This document shows positions 34,184-45,673 of a stretch of 64,000 nucleotides of DNA, one piece after another. Each line of letters starts with the position of its first letter. Position 1 is the stretch's first letter. Source of the DNA: Protea cynaroides (Eukaryota; Streptophyta; Magnoliopsida; Proteales; Proteaceae); contig CM053270.1 in the NCBI GenBank assembly GCA_028583415.1, positions 47,570,663 to 47,634,662 on the forward strand, written 5' to 3'. The translations under genes and the position numbers were made by a program. The notes beneath the pieces were generated by a model that ran no database searches, was not told the origin of the DNA, and was given only the letters and a program-made list of their open reading frames with translations.

Positions 34184-34334
34184 GTTTTCATGTAAGATGG
34201 TAAAATTGGAAAGGAAAATTGATAAAATTGGATTTTTTTTTTTTTCTGTTTTGTTTTAATGTAAAATACAAAGAAGAGCATTAAAAAGAAAAAAAAATCA
34301 TGAAAATATTATTGGCATGAAAAAATTTACAACA
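34184..34334 (+). repeat. AT-rich dispersed element, copy 3 of 3
   Basis: GTTTTCATG...GTTTTGTTTTAATGTAAAAT...AAAATTTACAAC, most diverged of the three. It lies about 210 bp from copy 2 in the opposite orientation. Confidence 0.5.
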
Positions 34335-34820
34335 AATAAATGACGCTTAAGAAAAATTAATAAAATTCTCAATTAATTCTAAACACATAACATTGGAAGC
34401 AAAGATGGAAGAGCTATGCCGAGAATGCCATATGGGCTTAATATTGTCAAGTCACTTAATATTGTCAAGTCACTGTAATATTTCAGTTTTTACCTACTTT
34501 ACCTTGGTCAGAGTCAAGGTTGCAATAATCTTATTTTACTTACTTTACCTCTCAAAATGATTCCCTACAATTTTTTATTTTTTATTTTGTAAGAGATTCC
34601 CTACTATTCACCCGTTCCCCCTTTCTCCCTAATCTATTAGAGCCTATTGCACCCCGTAGTTACCTATGTATAGTATAGTATGGACCATTAACTTTACATT
34701 ACTCATTGGCATGGAAAGTCGATTCTTTGTATTAAAATGAATTAGGTTGTGTTCGTTATGTATTTTTGGAATGTTCTTATAAATGCATTCTTATAAATGC
34801 ATTTTTATTTTAGATAATAT

Positions 34821-35566
34821 TAGTGGTATGAATCGGTCAATTTCGGTTGGGTCTAATTATCGTGATCGATCTATTTAGTTAATTGGTCCTCATATGCGAG
34901 ACATATATAGATATGCTTATATTCAGGCCGATCAGTCTCGATCCATAATACGTCTTATGTTAATCAGGTTAATTAGTTTGTAAACGGGTTGCAATGGTGT
35001 CTATAACGAGTTTATTGCTAATTTGGTTAATCATTATGTAAACAAACTGTAACGGGCTTATGCGCAAGAGAATAGAAGAAAATTCAAAATACATCCAACC
35101 GAGCTCAAGTAAAAAAGAAACATAATGTCTATAGTTGGAGAAAATATCAAAAAGAAGACAAGAATCCACCAACAATGTGAATTGAAAAAATTCCAACCTT
35201 CAAAGTATCCCTTAAAAATCAATCTCTTACAAGAGATTTAGATGGGAAGGAACTGGACTTCATGTTGGAGAGGGAAAGGCTGAGGGCTAGGGTTTCCATG
35301 CGAAAGCAAGGGACAAATGAAAATGAATGGGGGGAGAGATGAGAGAAATTTAGGAATTAGATTATAGGCGTTTAGGATTAAGGCAGGGCACCATTGGAAA
35401 GGGGTTTGCAGTCGGTCGGAGTCGCGTTGGTACGGTCAGGTGACCATTGGGCTACGCCATTGCATAGTGAATCCTCGACACAATTAGTAATCAGTTGGTC
35501 TGGTCTTGGGATTAGTCGGTCATGCGAGTCCAACAACACGGTGCAGGCCTCAAATTGACACCCCTA
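34821..35566. mobile_element. non-autonomous hAT-like element, 746 bp, TSD GATAATAT
   Basis: Ends TAGTGGTATGAATCGG and (inverted) TAGGGGTGTCAATTTG match in most positions. The 8-bp duplication GATAATAT lies at 34813-34820 and 35567-35574. No transposase ORF. The TAGGGGTGTCAAT end is common in plant hAT derivatives. Confidence 0.72.
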
Positions 35567-35574
35567 GATAATAT

Positions 35575-36335
35575 ATTCCTAATATTAATGAGAATGGGTT
35601 AAAGAGCCGAGTTATTTCCATTCTAGGCTCAGATTGCAAATTGGGTTAAAGAGTACATTCAAGAATTGGTCGCATTCTCTAATGCATGTGCTGCCGCTGG
35701 TTTTGGTTTGGTGCTTCTAGTGATGACACCTGTGATCAATAAGAAATGAAGAGACAATAGAGGGGGTTGGGTGACCTGATTGCTATTCCAATACCTAAAT
35801 CAGCTTTTATCGGTAAACAGATAGAACTCAAGAACAAAGAGAACCTAATCCAGGCAAAGTGAGGTTCAAGTAATTTGATTATAGAGAGAGCGAGTATTCA
35901 AAATAGGACTCCATTACCTTCATTCTGGGGGGTATATGTATAGTGGAATGGAGTGGCATGATTTTAGGAGATAATCTATGTAGTTGCACAAATATCAAGG
36001 CTCATTTTGAGATCTTCGAGGTGGTTTACATCGTGGGACGGAGTGAATGACCTTTCCATTTGTTATCCTTGAAAATATAGGGCGTGCAGGTGTGGGGGTG
36101 TCTTCTGACCATTGCGAGATGACAAAGTAACCATCCACCCCTTGGTAACTACTCCATAATGACTTACATGTGTAGCATATACCACTGAATGGGTCCGGTT
36201 ATGCACAGTTATCTTGACTTTGTGGGGTATATCGAACAAAGATTCTGATTCATGTCCCTCTAAACTAGTGGCTGGTGTTCAAACACATGTCCTCTTCTAA
36301 TTGATTGATTTATTATGATCTCATAATATGTTCTT
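35575..36335. other. intergenic DNA, no gene recognised
   Basis: No motif or long frame seen. Borders the first LTR of the right-hand nest. Confidence 0.45.
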
Positions 36336-37231
36336 TGTAAGACCCGCACTCCACTAATCCGGTCTAACTGTGTTGTGCCGGGTCTTCCCATCATAGTCTG
36401 CTCGAGCGAATCAACCATATGAAGGAACCACAAGACCAGGTAAGCCAAAAACAGCCAAATCTAGTTGTGTGGTCGACCAGTCAACTCAGAACTAAGACCA
36501 GTCAAACCAGTCAACTAAAAGGTCGATTGGTCTACTGTTTCAGTTATGTGGTCGACGGATTATCCGACCACAGAATTGATCGATCAAACCCAGAACCGAC
36601 TTCGTATTTTGAAAACTTTCCTAATTTGAGTATGTCTATCTCCTAATTGAGAGAAGACTTTATATTGAGATTTTTTTTTCTCCATGTAGAGGACGTCCCT
36701 CTACTCTCTCTCACTTTTTTATCATTCCTCAAACCCTAGATTTGAGAAAGAGAGTGAGAAGGAGACTTGGAGAAGAAAGAAACTTGGGAAAAGGAAGGAG
36801 GTTCTACAGAAGAAGGAGTTGTCGTCGGATCCCAACCAACTACGTAGAGGAGCCAACAATAAGAACCTTGCCTCTGTAGAAGGATGGGTTATGGATTGGA
36901 AATTGTAGAGTGAAGTAGATCGGACCAAAACTATGTCTTTCGATCCTAGCAAGATGAATATCAATTCATAGTAATGATTAGAATGGTTAGGGAATGGTTA
37001 GGGCTTAGTGAGTGAATTAAGTAAGGGATAATGACCATAGAATGATCTTAGGACGGATCCCATTGATGAGACAAGGTGTTGACTCAGAAGAATCTCGGAT
37101 TGGAAGAAAGTCACAAACAGGAGATTGTGTGGTCGCATCACTGGTTGACCATAGTGCAACCAATGAGTCGACCACAGACATTCAGGTGGTTTCCCAGAGT
37201 TGTGCGGTCACATCAGTGGTCGCATAATGCT
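36336..37231 (+). repeat. forward LTR fragment hosting element C
   Basis: Begins TGTAAGACCCGCACTCC, the forward LTR start of the family, and runs about 900 bp. It has two motif tracts of CTGGTCGACCAG/TGTGGTCG flavour (about 36465-36580 and 37120-37225) and a promoter region between. It stops at 37231, where element C begins in the opposite orientation. The remainder should lie beyond the right edge of the window. Confidence 0.8.
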
Positions 37232-37501
37232 TGACACCCCAAATCTGGACTAACCAGCAGTGTGATGAACCATCATAAGAACCAACGGTTCAAGCCAGGA
37301 TCTCATAAAGACCATGCCAATAATTTAAACCAAACACATTCCATACAATCAGAGATAATAAAGTAAATAGCAGAAGTCTTTATAAATACTGAATTGAGTA
37401 TCTAACATGATAAATAATTAAATACTCCAATTATCTCCAAACAAACTCAAAACATAAGTGTATAATCTATTATATGTCCTATATCAAAAATAGAAATAAA
37501 C

Positions 37502-37634
37502 CTAAGAGTAAACACACTGGAAACACTCTCACGAAGAGTCGTGCTCATCCTCCATAGTTTGCACGTCCATAGCCATCACATGTCCATATGACAGCGTGTT
37601 CATGTATCCTCCACTGTGGTCCCTACATCATTAA
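37502..37634 (-). pseudogene. LTR microprotein, decayed copy in LTR of C
   Basis: A one-base deletion after the TVED motif and a TGA in place of the first Cys codon of the CEC cluster disable it. The rest (HDSS, CVYS and the stop) is still recognisable. It represents a further LTR subfamily. Confidence 0.5.
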
Positions 37635-38748
37635 CTAAAAATATTTGATGTCGAGGGCTGAGCACACATCATGACTCAGTGAGTAAAACAAAACAATGCA
37701 CAAATATATGCATGTAGTCACATTATTATCTTTGGTCTGCAAAGTGCTATGGTAAGGATAGGTGGTCACCACACCTCCATGCATGAAAGTGTGAGCACGT
37801 CCAACGGATCACACACCGCTGTCGCCCCACATCACCCACTACGGAAGAGAGATAGAGCTAGATATCCCAGATCAAACACCGCTAGAACTCCCCATGATAC
37901 TCTATTTGTACCAATACGTATGCCTCTACTGACGAGGGCTTGCAAACTGGGTTCGTGTCTAACCAATCCTATATGTCATCACAGCTTTGTATCCAAGGCT
38001 TTATCCTAGCATCCCTCAATACGCCCATAGAGATAGAGCTAAGGCTCGCTGGTAATGCTTACAGTCAAACATCGCGTACACTTTCCCTGATACCCTACTA
38101 CATACTAGTTCTGCTAAGGTAATAGTGATACAACAATGTCAATACGAAGAACTGAATAGAGATAGGGCTAGAGCCTAACAGATCATACATCTCCACACTC
38201 CCCCTGATACTCCACCCAATCCAACACATCAACCACATACACAAGCACATGTTTATTCCTAGCATCATCATCATGTCAAGTAAAAACAATATTAAATATG
38301 CATGAACAGATATATAACGAATATTGGATGACATGTGAGATGCACAAACATTCATACAAGCATGGCATCATATCAATTTAATAGAAAAATAAAAAAAGAG
38401 ATAGTATGTTATTAGCCTCTTAGTTTAGGTCTTGTTCCCTCACCTGTAAACGATATTGGTTCCTCTTCCAATCCTTGGAAACTATTTTGAACTAGTTGGT
38501 AACCTAGATAATTTACGGATTTAAGTTAGGGTTCGATTGTACCAAGTTACAACCATAATTAATCAAAACAGAGCAGCTGACAACTCACTGGTCGACATTG
38601 ACTGGTCGTGTAACACCCATATCGTACTATCCCAGTCTTACCACCTTGTATCAGGTCTTCCTATCATGGTCGGACCAAGCGGACCAAGTGTATGAAGAAA
38701 TCACAAGGCTAGGTATGTAATTCGAACCATAAATCATCTAATTGAGAC

Positions 38749-38861
38749 GTGTGATCGCATACCTAAACAGGTGTGGTCGACCACACCTCAGAATGTTGAG
38801 ACCACTCGAATCTGAGACGTGTTGTCGATGGATCTTGCGACCCCACGTGCAACCACACAAT
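38749..38861. repeat. GTCG motif tract 1, TGTGGTCGA flavour (B)
   Basis: GTGTGATCGCAT, TGTGGTCGACCACA, GTTGTCGAT, TGCGACC and similar words upstream of the TATA box. The 3' LTR equivalent is 50644-50757. Confidence 0.8.
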
Positions 38862-38952
38862 GGTATAATTGACTCCGAAATTAGAAAACCTTCCTAATCT
38901 GAAAGGGGGTTCTTTCCTAATCAAAGTGGGACTTTATATAGATGTTTCCTTC

Positions 38953-38968
38953 TATATATAGGACGTCC
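38953..38968 (+). promoter_or_regulatory. LTR core promoter (B)
   Basis: TATATATA immediately followed by the palindrome GGACGTCC. The TATA plus GGACGTCC pair recurs in several subfamilies, for example at about 3912-3930 (minus) and 55754-55771 (plus). The transcript would start in the pyrimidine-rich stretch just downstream. Confidence 0.65.
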
Positions 38969-39102
38969 CTTAGCCTCTTTCATTCTTTTAGAACTCAAAC
39001 TGAAAGAGAGAGAAAGAAAGGAGGAGGAAAAGAAGGAGAATTGAAGAGGAAGACTAAGAGAAGGAATTTCAAAGAGAGCTCTGGTTCTTCAACAAGTTTA
39101 AG

Positions 39103-40532
39103 GTATGAAAACATCCCCTACATTAGTTGAATGCCTAGAATAGATCATAGAGGAAGTATTGATTCAAAGTACGATCTCAACCATGAGACCCATAGATGAA
39201 AACTCAAAGGAAATCCATGAAGAGTAGGTTAGAGTAGATAATTGTGAAAAATATGAAATTAAGGCCATAGATCAATCATATAAAGGACCCTAGTGATAGT
39301 TCAAGGAATCAAATCATGAAGGGGTTAGACTGAGAATGAAAGTCAACCAAACACTCGTGTGGTCGCAACTATGGTCGACCACAAGAGGCACATGTGTCGA
39401 CCACACACCCTCGGAAAGTTTTCAGGGAGGGTGTGGTCGCATATGTGTGGTCGCATGATATGCGACCACACGTATCGACCACATACCCTGTGGTCACAGA
39501 AACTGAGACCACAGGTGCAACCATACGTACAACCACTCAGTTTATGGAGGTCTAATTGATTCCAGATGGGACATTTAAATACTGTAATTAATGAATATGA
39601 ACTCTAACTTAGAATCCATAAATTTATTAGGTTTTCAAGTAGTCCAAAAATGATTTACAAAGCTTGGAAGATGAACAACCATCGATAAAAGGTGAGGGAA
39701 CAAGACCTAAACTAATTGGATAATAATAAACTGTTTACTTTATTGAGTCCAATGCCATGATTGATTCTATGCTTGTATGCTTGTAATGTGCATCTCACAT
39801 GTCATCTAATATTTCTGTTGTTATTGTTAATGTATATTTAATTATGTTTATTTATAACATGATGAGGATGATGATGCTAGGAATAGACATGTGAATGTAT
39901 GTGTGTGGTTGGTATGTCGGATGCGAGTGGAGCATTAGGGGGAGGACGTGGCATGGTGGTCTTTGACCTCATCACCAGACTCTAGCTCTATCTCTACTCA
40001 AGTCATGCCCACTAACATCATCGTATCGCCATTACCTTAGTAGAACTATTACGTTGTAGGGCATCAGGGGAGGTGGTCTCGGACCGTGTGGTATCTGAAT
40101 CTGTCGGGGGGGCTTAGCTCTATCTCTATGGACATATTGAGAGATGCTGGGGTGAGGTCTTGGATACACTGGATGACATTTAGGATTGGTTAGTTGCGAG
40201 CCTAGTTTGTAAGCCCTCGCCAATAAGGGCTTACTTGTTGGTATGGGTAGGGCATCAGAAAAAGTGTTGGCAGTGTTTGATCCGAACACTTTAGCTCTAT
40301 CTCTATTCCATGGTGGGTGCATGTGGGACAGCAATAGTGTTTGATCCATTGGGCGGATTCACACACTCGTGTATAGAGGTGCGGCGGCCACCAAACCTTT
40401 CTATAGCACATTGCAAACTTAAAAATATAGACTAAAGATATGAATTAAATGCATGCATATGTTTGTTGCATTGTTTTGTTTGCTCACTGAGCCGTGATGT
40501 GTGCTCACCCTTTCGACGTCGAATATTTTTAG
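39103..40532 (+). other. candidate leader intron inside the LTR (B), 1430 bp
   Basis: Donor TTTAAG|GTATGA, acceptor ATTTTTAG directly before the microprotein frame. Matching donor/acceptor pairs give 1465 bp in the LTR at 15352 (17235 to 15771), 1382 bp in that at 1972 (3774 to 2393) and 1378 bp in that at 55390 (55908 to 57285). Splicing is inferred from site conservation only. Confidence 0.4.
39357..39540. repeat. GTCG motif tract 2, TGTGGTCGA flavour (B)
   Basis: A dozen or more GTGGTCGCA, TGGTCGACCACA, GTCGACCACA and TGCGACCACA words in 180 bp, in both orientations. The 3' LTR copy is at 51252-51432. Confidence 0.85.
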
Positions 40533-40666
40533 TTCTTGATGCAGGTCCTACTGTTGAAGAATATATGAATGCGTCGACGTATGGACTCGTTGCTGCGATG
40601 GACGTAGAAGCTGAAGAAGATGCGCATGATTCATCGTGCGAATGCAACTCATGTGTTTTTTATTAG
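40533..40666 (+). CDS. LTR microprotein, 5' LTR of B
   Basis: LDAGPTVEEYMNASTYG, VAAMDVEAEEDAHD, then SSCECNSCVFY and TAG. All three conserved Cys are present. Compared with 57286-57419, the last 12 shared codons (HDSSCECNSCVF) differ at eight third positions with no amino-acid change, which points to selection on the peptide. The frame is open upstream to about 40463. Confidence 0.55.
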
Positions 40667-40953
40667 CTTAGTTGTTTAGTTATGAGAACATGTAATTGAT
40701 TGTTTTACTTTATTTTATGTTTTGAGGTATATTGGAGATAATTGGATACTTAATTATGCTATCACTGTCAGATACTCAGTTCATTAGTATTAAAGACTTC
40801 CGCTATCGTTTATTTACTCTGATTTTGCTTGTGGAATGTATCTGGTTTAATCGAATGGGCACGCACGGCCTATACGAGATCTTGGTTGAACCATTGGTCT
40901 ATGAACAGTTCATCACACCATTCTGGTTGATTCAGAATTGGGGTGTGATAGCT

Positions 40954-40965
40954 TGGTATCAGAGC
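40954..40965 (+). other. primer binding site of B, tRNA-iMet
   Basis: TGGTATCAGAGC, three bases after the 5' LTR end, the same spacing as in element A. Confidence 0.95.
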
Positions 40966-41221
40966 TCTCAGGCTCTGCTCTATTAAACCAAAATACTACC
41001 ACAAGGGTCGTGAACTGAGTTAGGATAAAAATTAAAAGTTGTAATAAGAACACACCATAAGCTCCTGTATTGTATGAGACATAGACTATAAAGAGAATAA
41101 TGCACATATGTAAATGAGAAACCAATTATATATATATAAAATAATATACGTCCAAATCAGAGTACAATCCACAACGCGGACAGCTACTCTGTAATATAAA
41201 AGGAAAAAGAAATAAATGGTA

Positions 41222-42462
41222 TCATGAAGTTGGGGGTGCTGGAGGAGGAGGTACCTCACAATCTCGATCATAGTCCTCAGCATATACTCTCGTAAGCCAG
41301 GCTACCTGAGTCTGGGTCACCTGGAGACTAGCTGCAAATCCGTTACCCTCTGATCCGTGGTATGTTGAGCCTCCCGAATCTCACATAGCAGTCCCATCAT
41401 GTCATCTGATGGTGGGCGTGAAGGACCAGCTGAGTGAGAAGGAGCCCTAGAAGGGCCAGCTCTAGTGGAATATTGTAGTGATGGAGGAGGTATGGCATCC
41501 ACATCCATGTACATCTGATCATCATCATCCTCATCATCACTCTCGTGTGCCTCTACTGCTCCCCCTTCTACTGCTACTGTTGCTGCCTCCTATGCATTTG
41601 CTGCCACTACCCTAGTGAGAGGACATCTCATAGTGTTTCTCTTCTCGTCACTGACCTGCACATCTCACATCCCCATCCTACAGATGGCCTCCCAGTCAAG
41701 GTCAGTCAAAAAAGTGTCATCATGAATCCTCTCATCGACCAAGTCTACCTACAGGCAAGTGAGTAGAGTGGTGATCAAACGCCCATAGGGTAGGTTACCC
41801 ACCAAACCAGGCATCATGACATGGTGCATGGTCCTGATAATGATATAAGGAAGGCAGATAGGCTGCCTAGTGCAGATGCAGTATAGAAGGTACTGGATCA
41901 ACTGTGAAACCTTCTCATAGTGTCTACTCTGGGGAATCAGGTTGTGCTGAATGATCTTGCAATTCACTTGGGGCTTTGGACGTAGGTTAATTCCCTTCAT
42001 CTGCCAGCAATCGTCCCAAAGAATCTGGTTATCAATTTCTATGCGCATTCGCACTGATAGGAATTAGGGTTCCTTGGGTGCGCAGTATACTAAGGGACCG
42101 TCATTTGAGATACCTAGGATATCAATCAACTCTTGGCAGTTAAATGAAATCTCTACCCCTTTAACTAAATTGGTGATCTTGAGCTCTCTGTCCCTATTTA
42201 TATCCTCTAGGTCACCCTCCACCTGTAAATTATAGTAAAATTGTTTCACCAACTCAGGACAGGTGCAACCCTCATACAGAATCACAGGGAGCCAGCCCAT
42301 ATGACCAAATGCACCCTCCAAATCGAATAGGGCTAGGCTGGCCAAGTTGACACAACGACCCCCTTCCACCTTCTTGCGCTCGTACTAGGGATACTGTGCC
42401 TCTGTTTCAATGGACCTGAAGTGACGGGGATCGTGGACTCTGGGGACTTTAGTGTGAGCCAT
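41222..42462 (-). pseudogene. antisense gene of element B
   Basis: It is the homologue of 13763-15016 in the same location and orientation relative to gag-pol. From the ATG at 42462: basic start, HFRSIETEAQYP (then TAG where A has Trp), GGRCVNL, LFDLEGAFGHMGW, LVKQFYYNLQ, LVKGVEISFN, IIIRTMHHV, NLPYGRLIT, DLDWEAICRM, an acidic DDEDDDQ stretch and the C-terminal QTQVAWL-RVYAEDYD. Several stops and at least one frameshift disable it. In NLPYGRLIT six of nine codons differ from A's, all synonymously, so the protein was under selection before decay. Confidence 0.78.
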
Positions 42463-42467
42463 GTTGT

Positions 42468-42909
42468 CTGCAAGGGCATAGACCAACAAGCAACATATCA
42501 AATATAGTAAAAATTTAAAATTTTGGCATTATGACGGCGTGATTGGCCAAAAGTCTCATTCCCACCCAAATGCTTAGACTAGAGGACTCACATACGTCAT
42601 AAGCAATCACACAATGACCAATTTAGTAAGAACTTGCTGTTAATTAAAACAAATTGAAGAAAATTTGAAAAAATTATAAAAATCCCTAAATTCTAGGTCA
42701 AAACGTAAGTTTTAGATTGATTGACCCAAACCGACCGATGAAACCTAAATCTCTTAGAGGGCTTTTGTCCATTGGGTGCCCAATAGCAAGGGTTATCGAT
42801 AAAAATTGAATTTTTAAGGATAAATAAAATTTAATTGGAAAAAGATTGAAATAGACGATGGAAACCTAGAATGAATTGACAAAGAGGGCAATAAGAATGT
42901 AAAACTTAC
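42468..42909 (-). other. 5'-UTR intron of the antisense gene (B), 442 bp
   Basis: Donor CTCCATG|GTAAGT (42909) and acceptor CCCTTGCAG (42468), with exon 2 starting 5 nt before the ATG exactly as in element A. Confidence 0.7.
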
Positions 42910-43073
42910 CATGGAGATAAGGAATCCGATGGCTGCTTACGAAAAATTCACTCAAGGTGAGTGGTCGGTACTGTAGCAACTCAGTGGAGGCGAGTTGAGT
43001 TGTAAACAATAGAAGACGAGAGAAAATGAAGAAAATGGCTCGAAATCAGATTTTAAAAACCTGATTTGGTGTC

Positions 43074-43203
43074 GTGTGGTCGTAGAATTTGACCAAAAAT
43101 GTGACCCCACGATCGACCACAGGCTCTTGGTGAGCTGACAGGGTTTATGTGGTCACAACCCTGTGGTCGCATATAGTGCGACCCCACCCATCGACCCCAC
43201 GAT
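43074..43203. repeat. GTCG motif tract upstream of the antisense gene (B)
   Basis: GTGTGGTCG, CGATCGACCACA, TGTGGTCGCA, TGCGACCCCA and ATCGACCCCA. The TGTGGTCG flavour matches B's own LTR tracts and differs from A's ACCGGTCG at the equivalent place. An inverted repeat AAATCAG...CTGATTT at 43044-43068 lies between the tract and exon 1. Confidence 0.8.
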
Positions 43204-43331
43204 GAAAATGCCCTGTTTTGACTGAATGACTTTAAAAATTGAAACTTTGCCTTGTTTATTTGGAAATTAACATGAGATTAACATATATTATGCTTGCCTC
43301 ATATGTTTCTTTAATTTTCAGACATTACCAC

Positions 43332-45653
43332 TGTAAGACCCGTAACGAACTAACCGGTCTTACCACCTTGTACCAGGTCTACCTATCATGGTCGAGCCAA
43401 GTGGACCAAGTGTGTGAAGAAATCACAAGACTAGGTATGAAGTCTAACTCAAAAACAGAAAATGAGAGGGTAGGGTCGCATGCCTAAATAGGTAGGGTCG
43501 ACCCCACCTCAACAGAAGTCCAACCCATGACTTTTTAGTCGTAGGGTCGCATGACTAAGAAGGTGTAGGGTCGACGGATTCTGCGGCCCTACGTCCGACC
43601 CTACGATGACAGACAAGAACCGAAAATTAGGAAACTTTTTTAATTCAAAGGGGATCTTTCCTAAACTCATTGGGACTTATTATGGAGGGTTTTCCTCTAT
43701 AAATAGGGCGTCCCTTAGCCCTTTCACTCCTTTAGAACCCTAATTGAGAGTGAGAGAAAGAGAAAGAAAAGGAAGAGAAGAAGAGAAGGAAACTTGAAGA
43801 AGAAGACTAAGGAAGAGGAGGAAGTTCAGAGAAACCTCTGAATTAAGGTATGAACCTAATTCCTTACCTAAATAGGAGAGTCTAGAATGGTTATGAAGAA
43901 CATAGGATTAGGAGAAACCCAAATCATCCATCCATGGACAAGTTCCAAGAGATTTCATGGAGAAAATCATTATGGACTATGAATAGTGTATAACTTGTAG
44001 TTTTGAGCCATAGAATAATCATAGAATGGACCATAAAAGTAAGCCAAAGGATCCAAACATGAAGGGATGAACTTTAAAATGAAAGGTCGACTCAGAATAC
44101 GTGTGATCGCACGTAGGGTTGAATGATATCCGACCCTACAAGACCACATGATAGACCACATGCCCTCGGGAAGTTCCAGGGAGGGTGTGGTCGCATGTAG
44201 GGTCGAATGGTATCCGACCCCACATGCGACCCTACACCCTGGGGTCACAGAAACTGCTACCCTAGGTGCTACCCTACCTGCGACCCTATAGGTTCTGTTA
44301 GTTTAAACATATTGGAACTAATTCTAATTAAAATCTATCGACTTATTAGGTCTTTCTAGTGATTTAAAAGTAATTCATAAAGCTTGAACGAGGATCTACG
44401 CTCAATCAAAGGTGAGGGAACAAGACCTAAACTAATTGGCTAATAATAAATGATTTTTGTTTATAGAGTCCAATACCATGAATGATTCTATGTTTGTATG
44501 ATTGTAATGTACATATCACATGTCATCCATTATTCATGTTATTATTGTTCATGCATATTTAATTTTTGTTTATTTATAATATGATGTTGATGATGATGCT
44601 AGGAATAGGCATGTGAATGTTTGTGTGTGGTTAGTGTACTTGATGCGAGTGGGGCATCAGGGGGAGGACGTGACACTGTGGTTCAGCCTGGTCACCAGAT
44701 CCTAGCTCTATCTCTACTCAAGTCTTGTCCACTAACATCGTCGTATCACCATCACCTTAGCAGAACTATTACGTTGTAGGGCATTAGGGGAGGTGGTCTT
44801 GGACCGTGTAGTCTCTGACTCTGCTGGGGGGCCTTAGCTCTATCTCTATGGACGTATTGAGGGATGCTAGGGTGAGGCCTTGGATACACTATTTGACATT
44901 AGGATTGGTTAGTTGCGAGCCCAGTTTGCAAGCCCTCGCCAACAGGGGCTTACGTGTTGGTATGGGTAGGGCATCAGGGGAAGTGTGATGCGGTGCGATC
45001 CTAAGCACTTTAGCTCTATTCATATTCCATGGTGGGTGCATGTGGGGTCGACAATGGTGTTTGATCCATTGGACGGTTCCACACATTCGTGTATAGAGGT
45101 GAGGCGGCCACCGAACCTTTCTATAGCACATTGTAAACTTATGAACCAGACCAAAGATATGAATTGAATGCATGCATATGTTTGTTGCATTGTTTTGTTT
45201 ACTCACTGAGCTCAAGTTGGAGAGCTGACCCTCGCTACGCAATTATTTTTAGTTTCTGATGTTGCAGGTATTACGGCTGAAGATTATGTTGACATGCCAA
45301 CATACGAACAGGTGGCGGCTATAATGAGCAAGTTGTGGAGGACTATTGTGATTCGTTAAGCAAGCGTTTCAACTATGGATACGCTTAGTGTTTAACTTTC
45401 GTATTTGGATATTGAAATATGTATTAAATTATGTTTTGGTTACTTGGAGATAAATGAAATATTAATTATTTATCATGACTAGACCTCAGTTCATTATCTG
45501 TAAGACTTTCGCTATTTACTTTATTATCTCTGATTAATGTGGAATGTGTTTTGATTTAACATGGTGGGGATAGTCTATTCGAGATCCTGGTTGAACTGTT
45601 GGTTTATTGACGGTTCATCACACCATTCTGGTTGGTGCAGAATTGGGGTGACA
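43332..45653 (+). repeat. solo LTR nested in element B, TSD ACCAC
   Basis: TGTAAGACCC...GGGGTGACA, 2322 bp, with ACCAC at 43327-43331 and 45654-45658. It lies between the antisense gene promoter and gag of B. Motif tracts at about 43470-43610 (AGGGTCG) and 44095-44290 (AGGGTCG mixed with TGTGGTCG), so the flavours are not uniform in this copy. Confidence 0.95.
45253..45358 (+). pseudogene. LTR microprotein, decayed copy
   Basis: The frame reads GITAEDYVDMPTYEQVAA, then is thrown out of frame and ends early. The Cys cluster is lost. Confidence 0.4.
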
Positions 45654-45673
45654 ACCACTGCCGAAAATAGGAT

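Larger units (their letters stand above)
38609..40950 (+). repeat. 5' LTR of element B
   Basis: TGTAACACCC...GGGGTGTGATA, 2342 bp. Order: tract 1, TATA, purine-rich leader, splice donor, tract 2, repeats of TTAGCTCTATCTCTA, microprotein ORF, end. Confidence 0.93.

Noticed and set aside
39357..39540. CRISPR-like or satellite array in the GTCG tracts
   Set aside because: Spacing and orientation are irregular, units are only 6-14 bp, and there are no constant-length spacers. This is a plant genome.
43332..45653. first taken as the 5' LTR of element B
   Set aside because: It has its own ACCAC TSD, a different subfamily sequence from 50505-52837, and no PBS after it. The true partner of the 3' LTR is 38609-40950.
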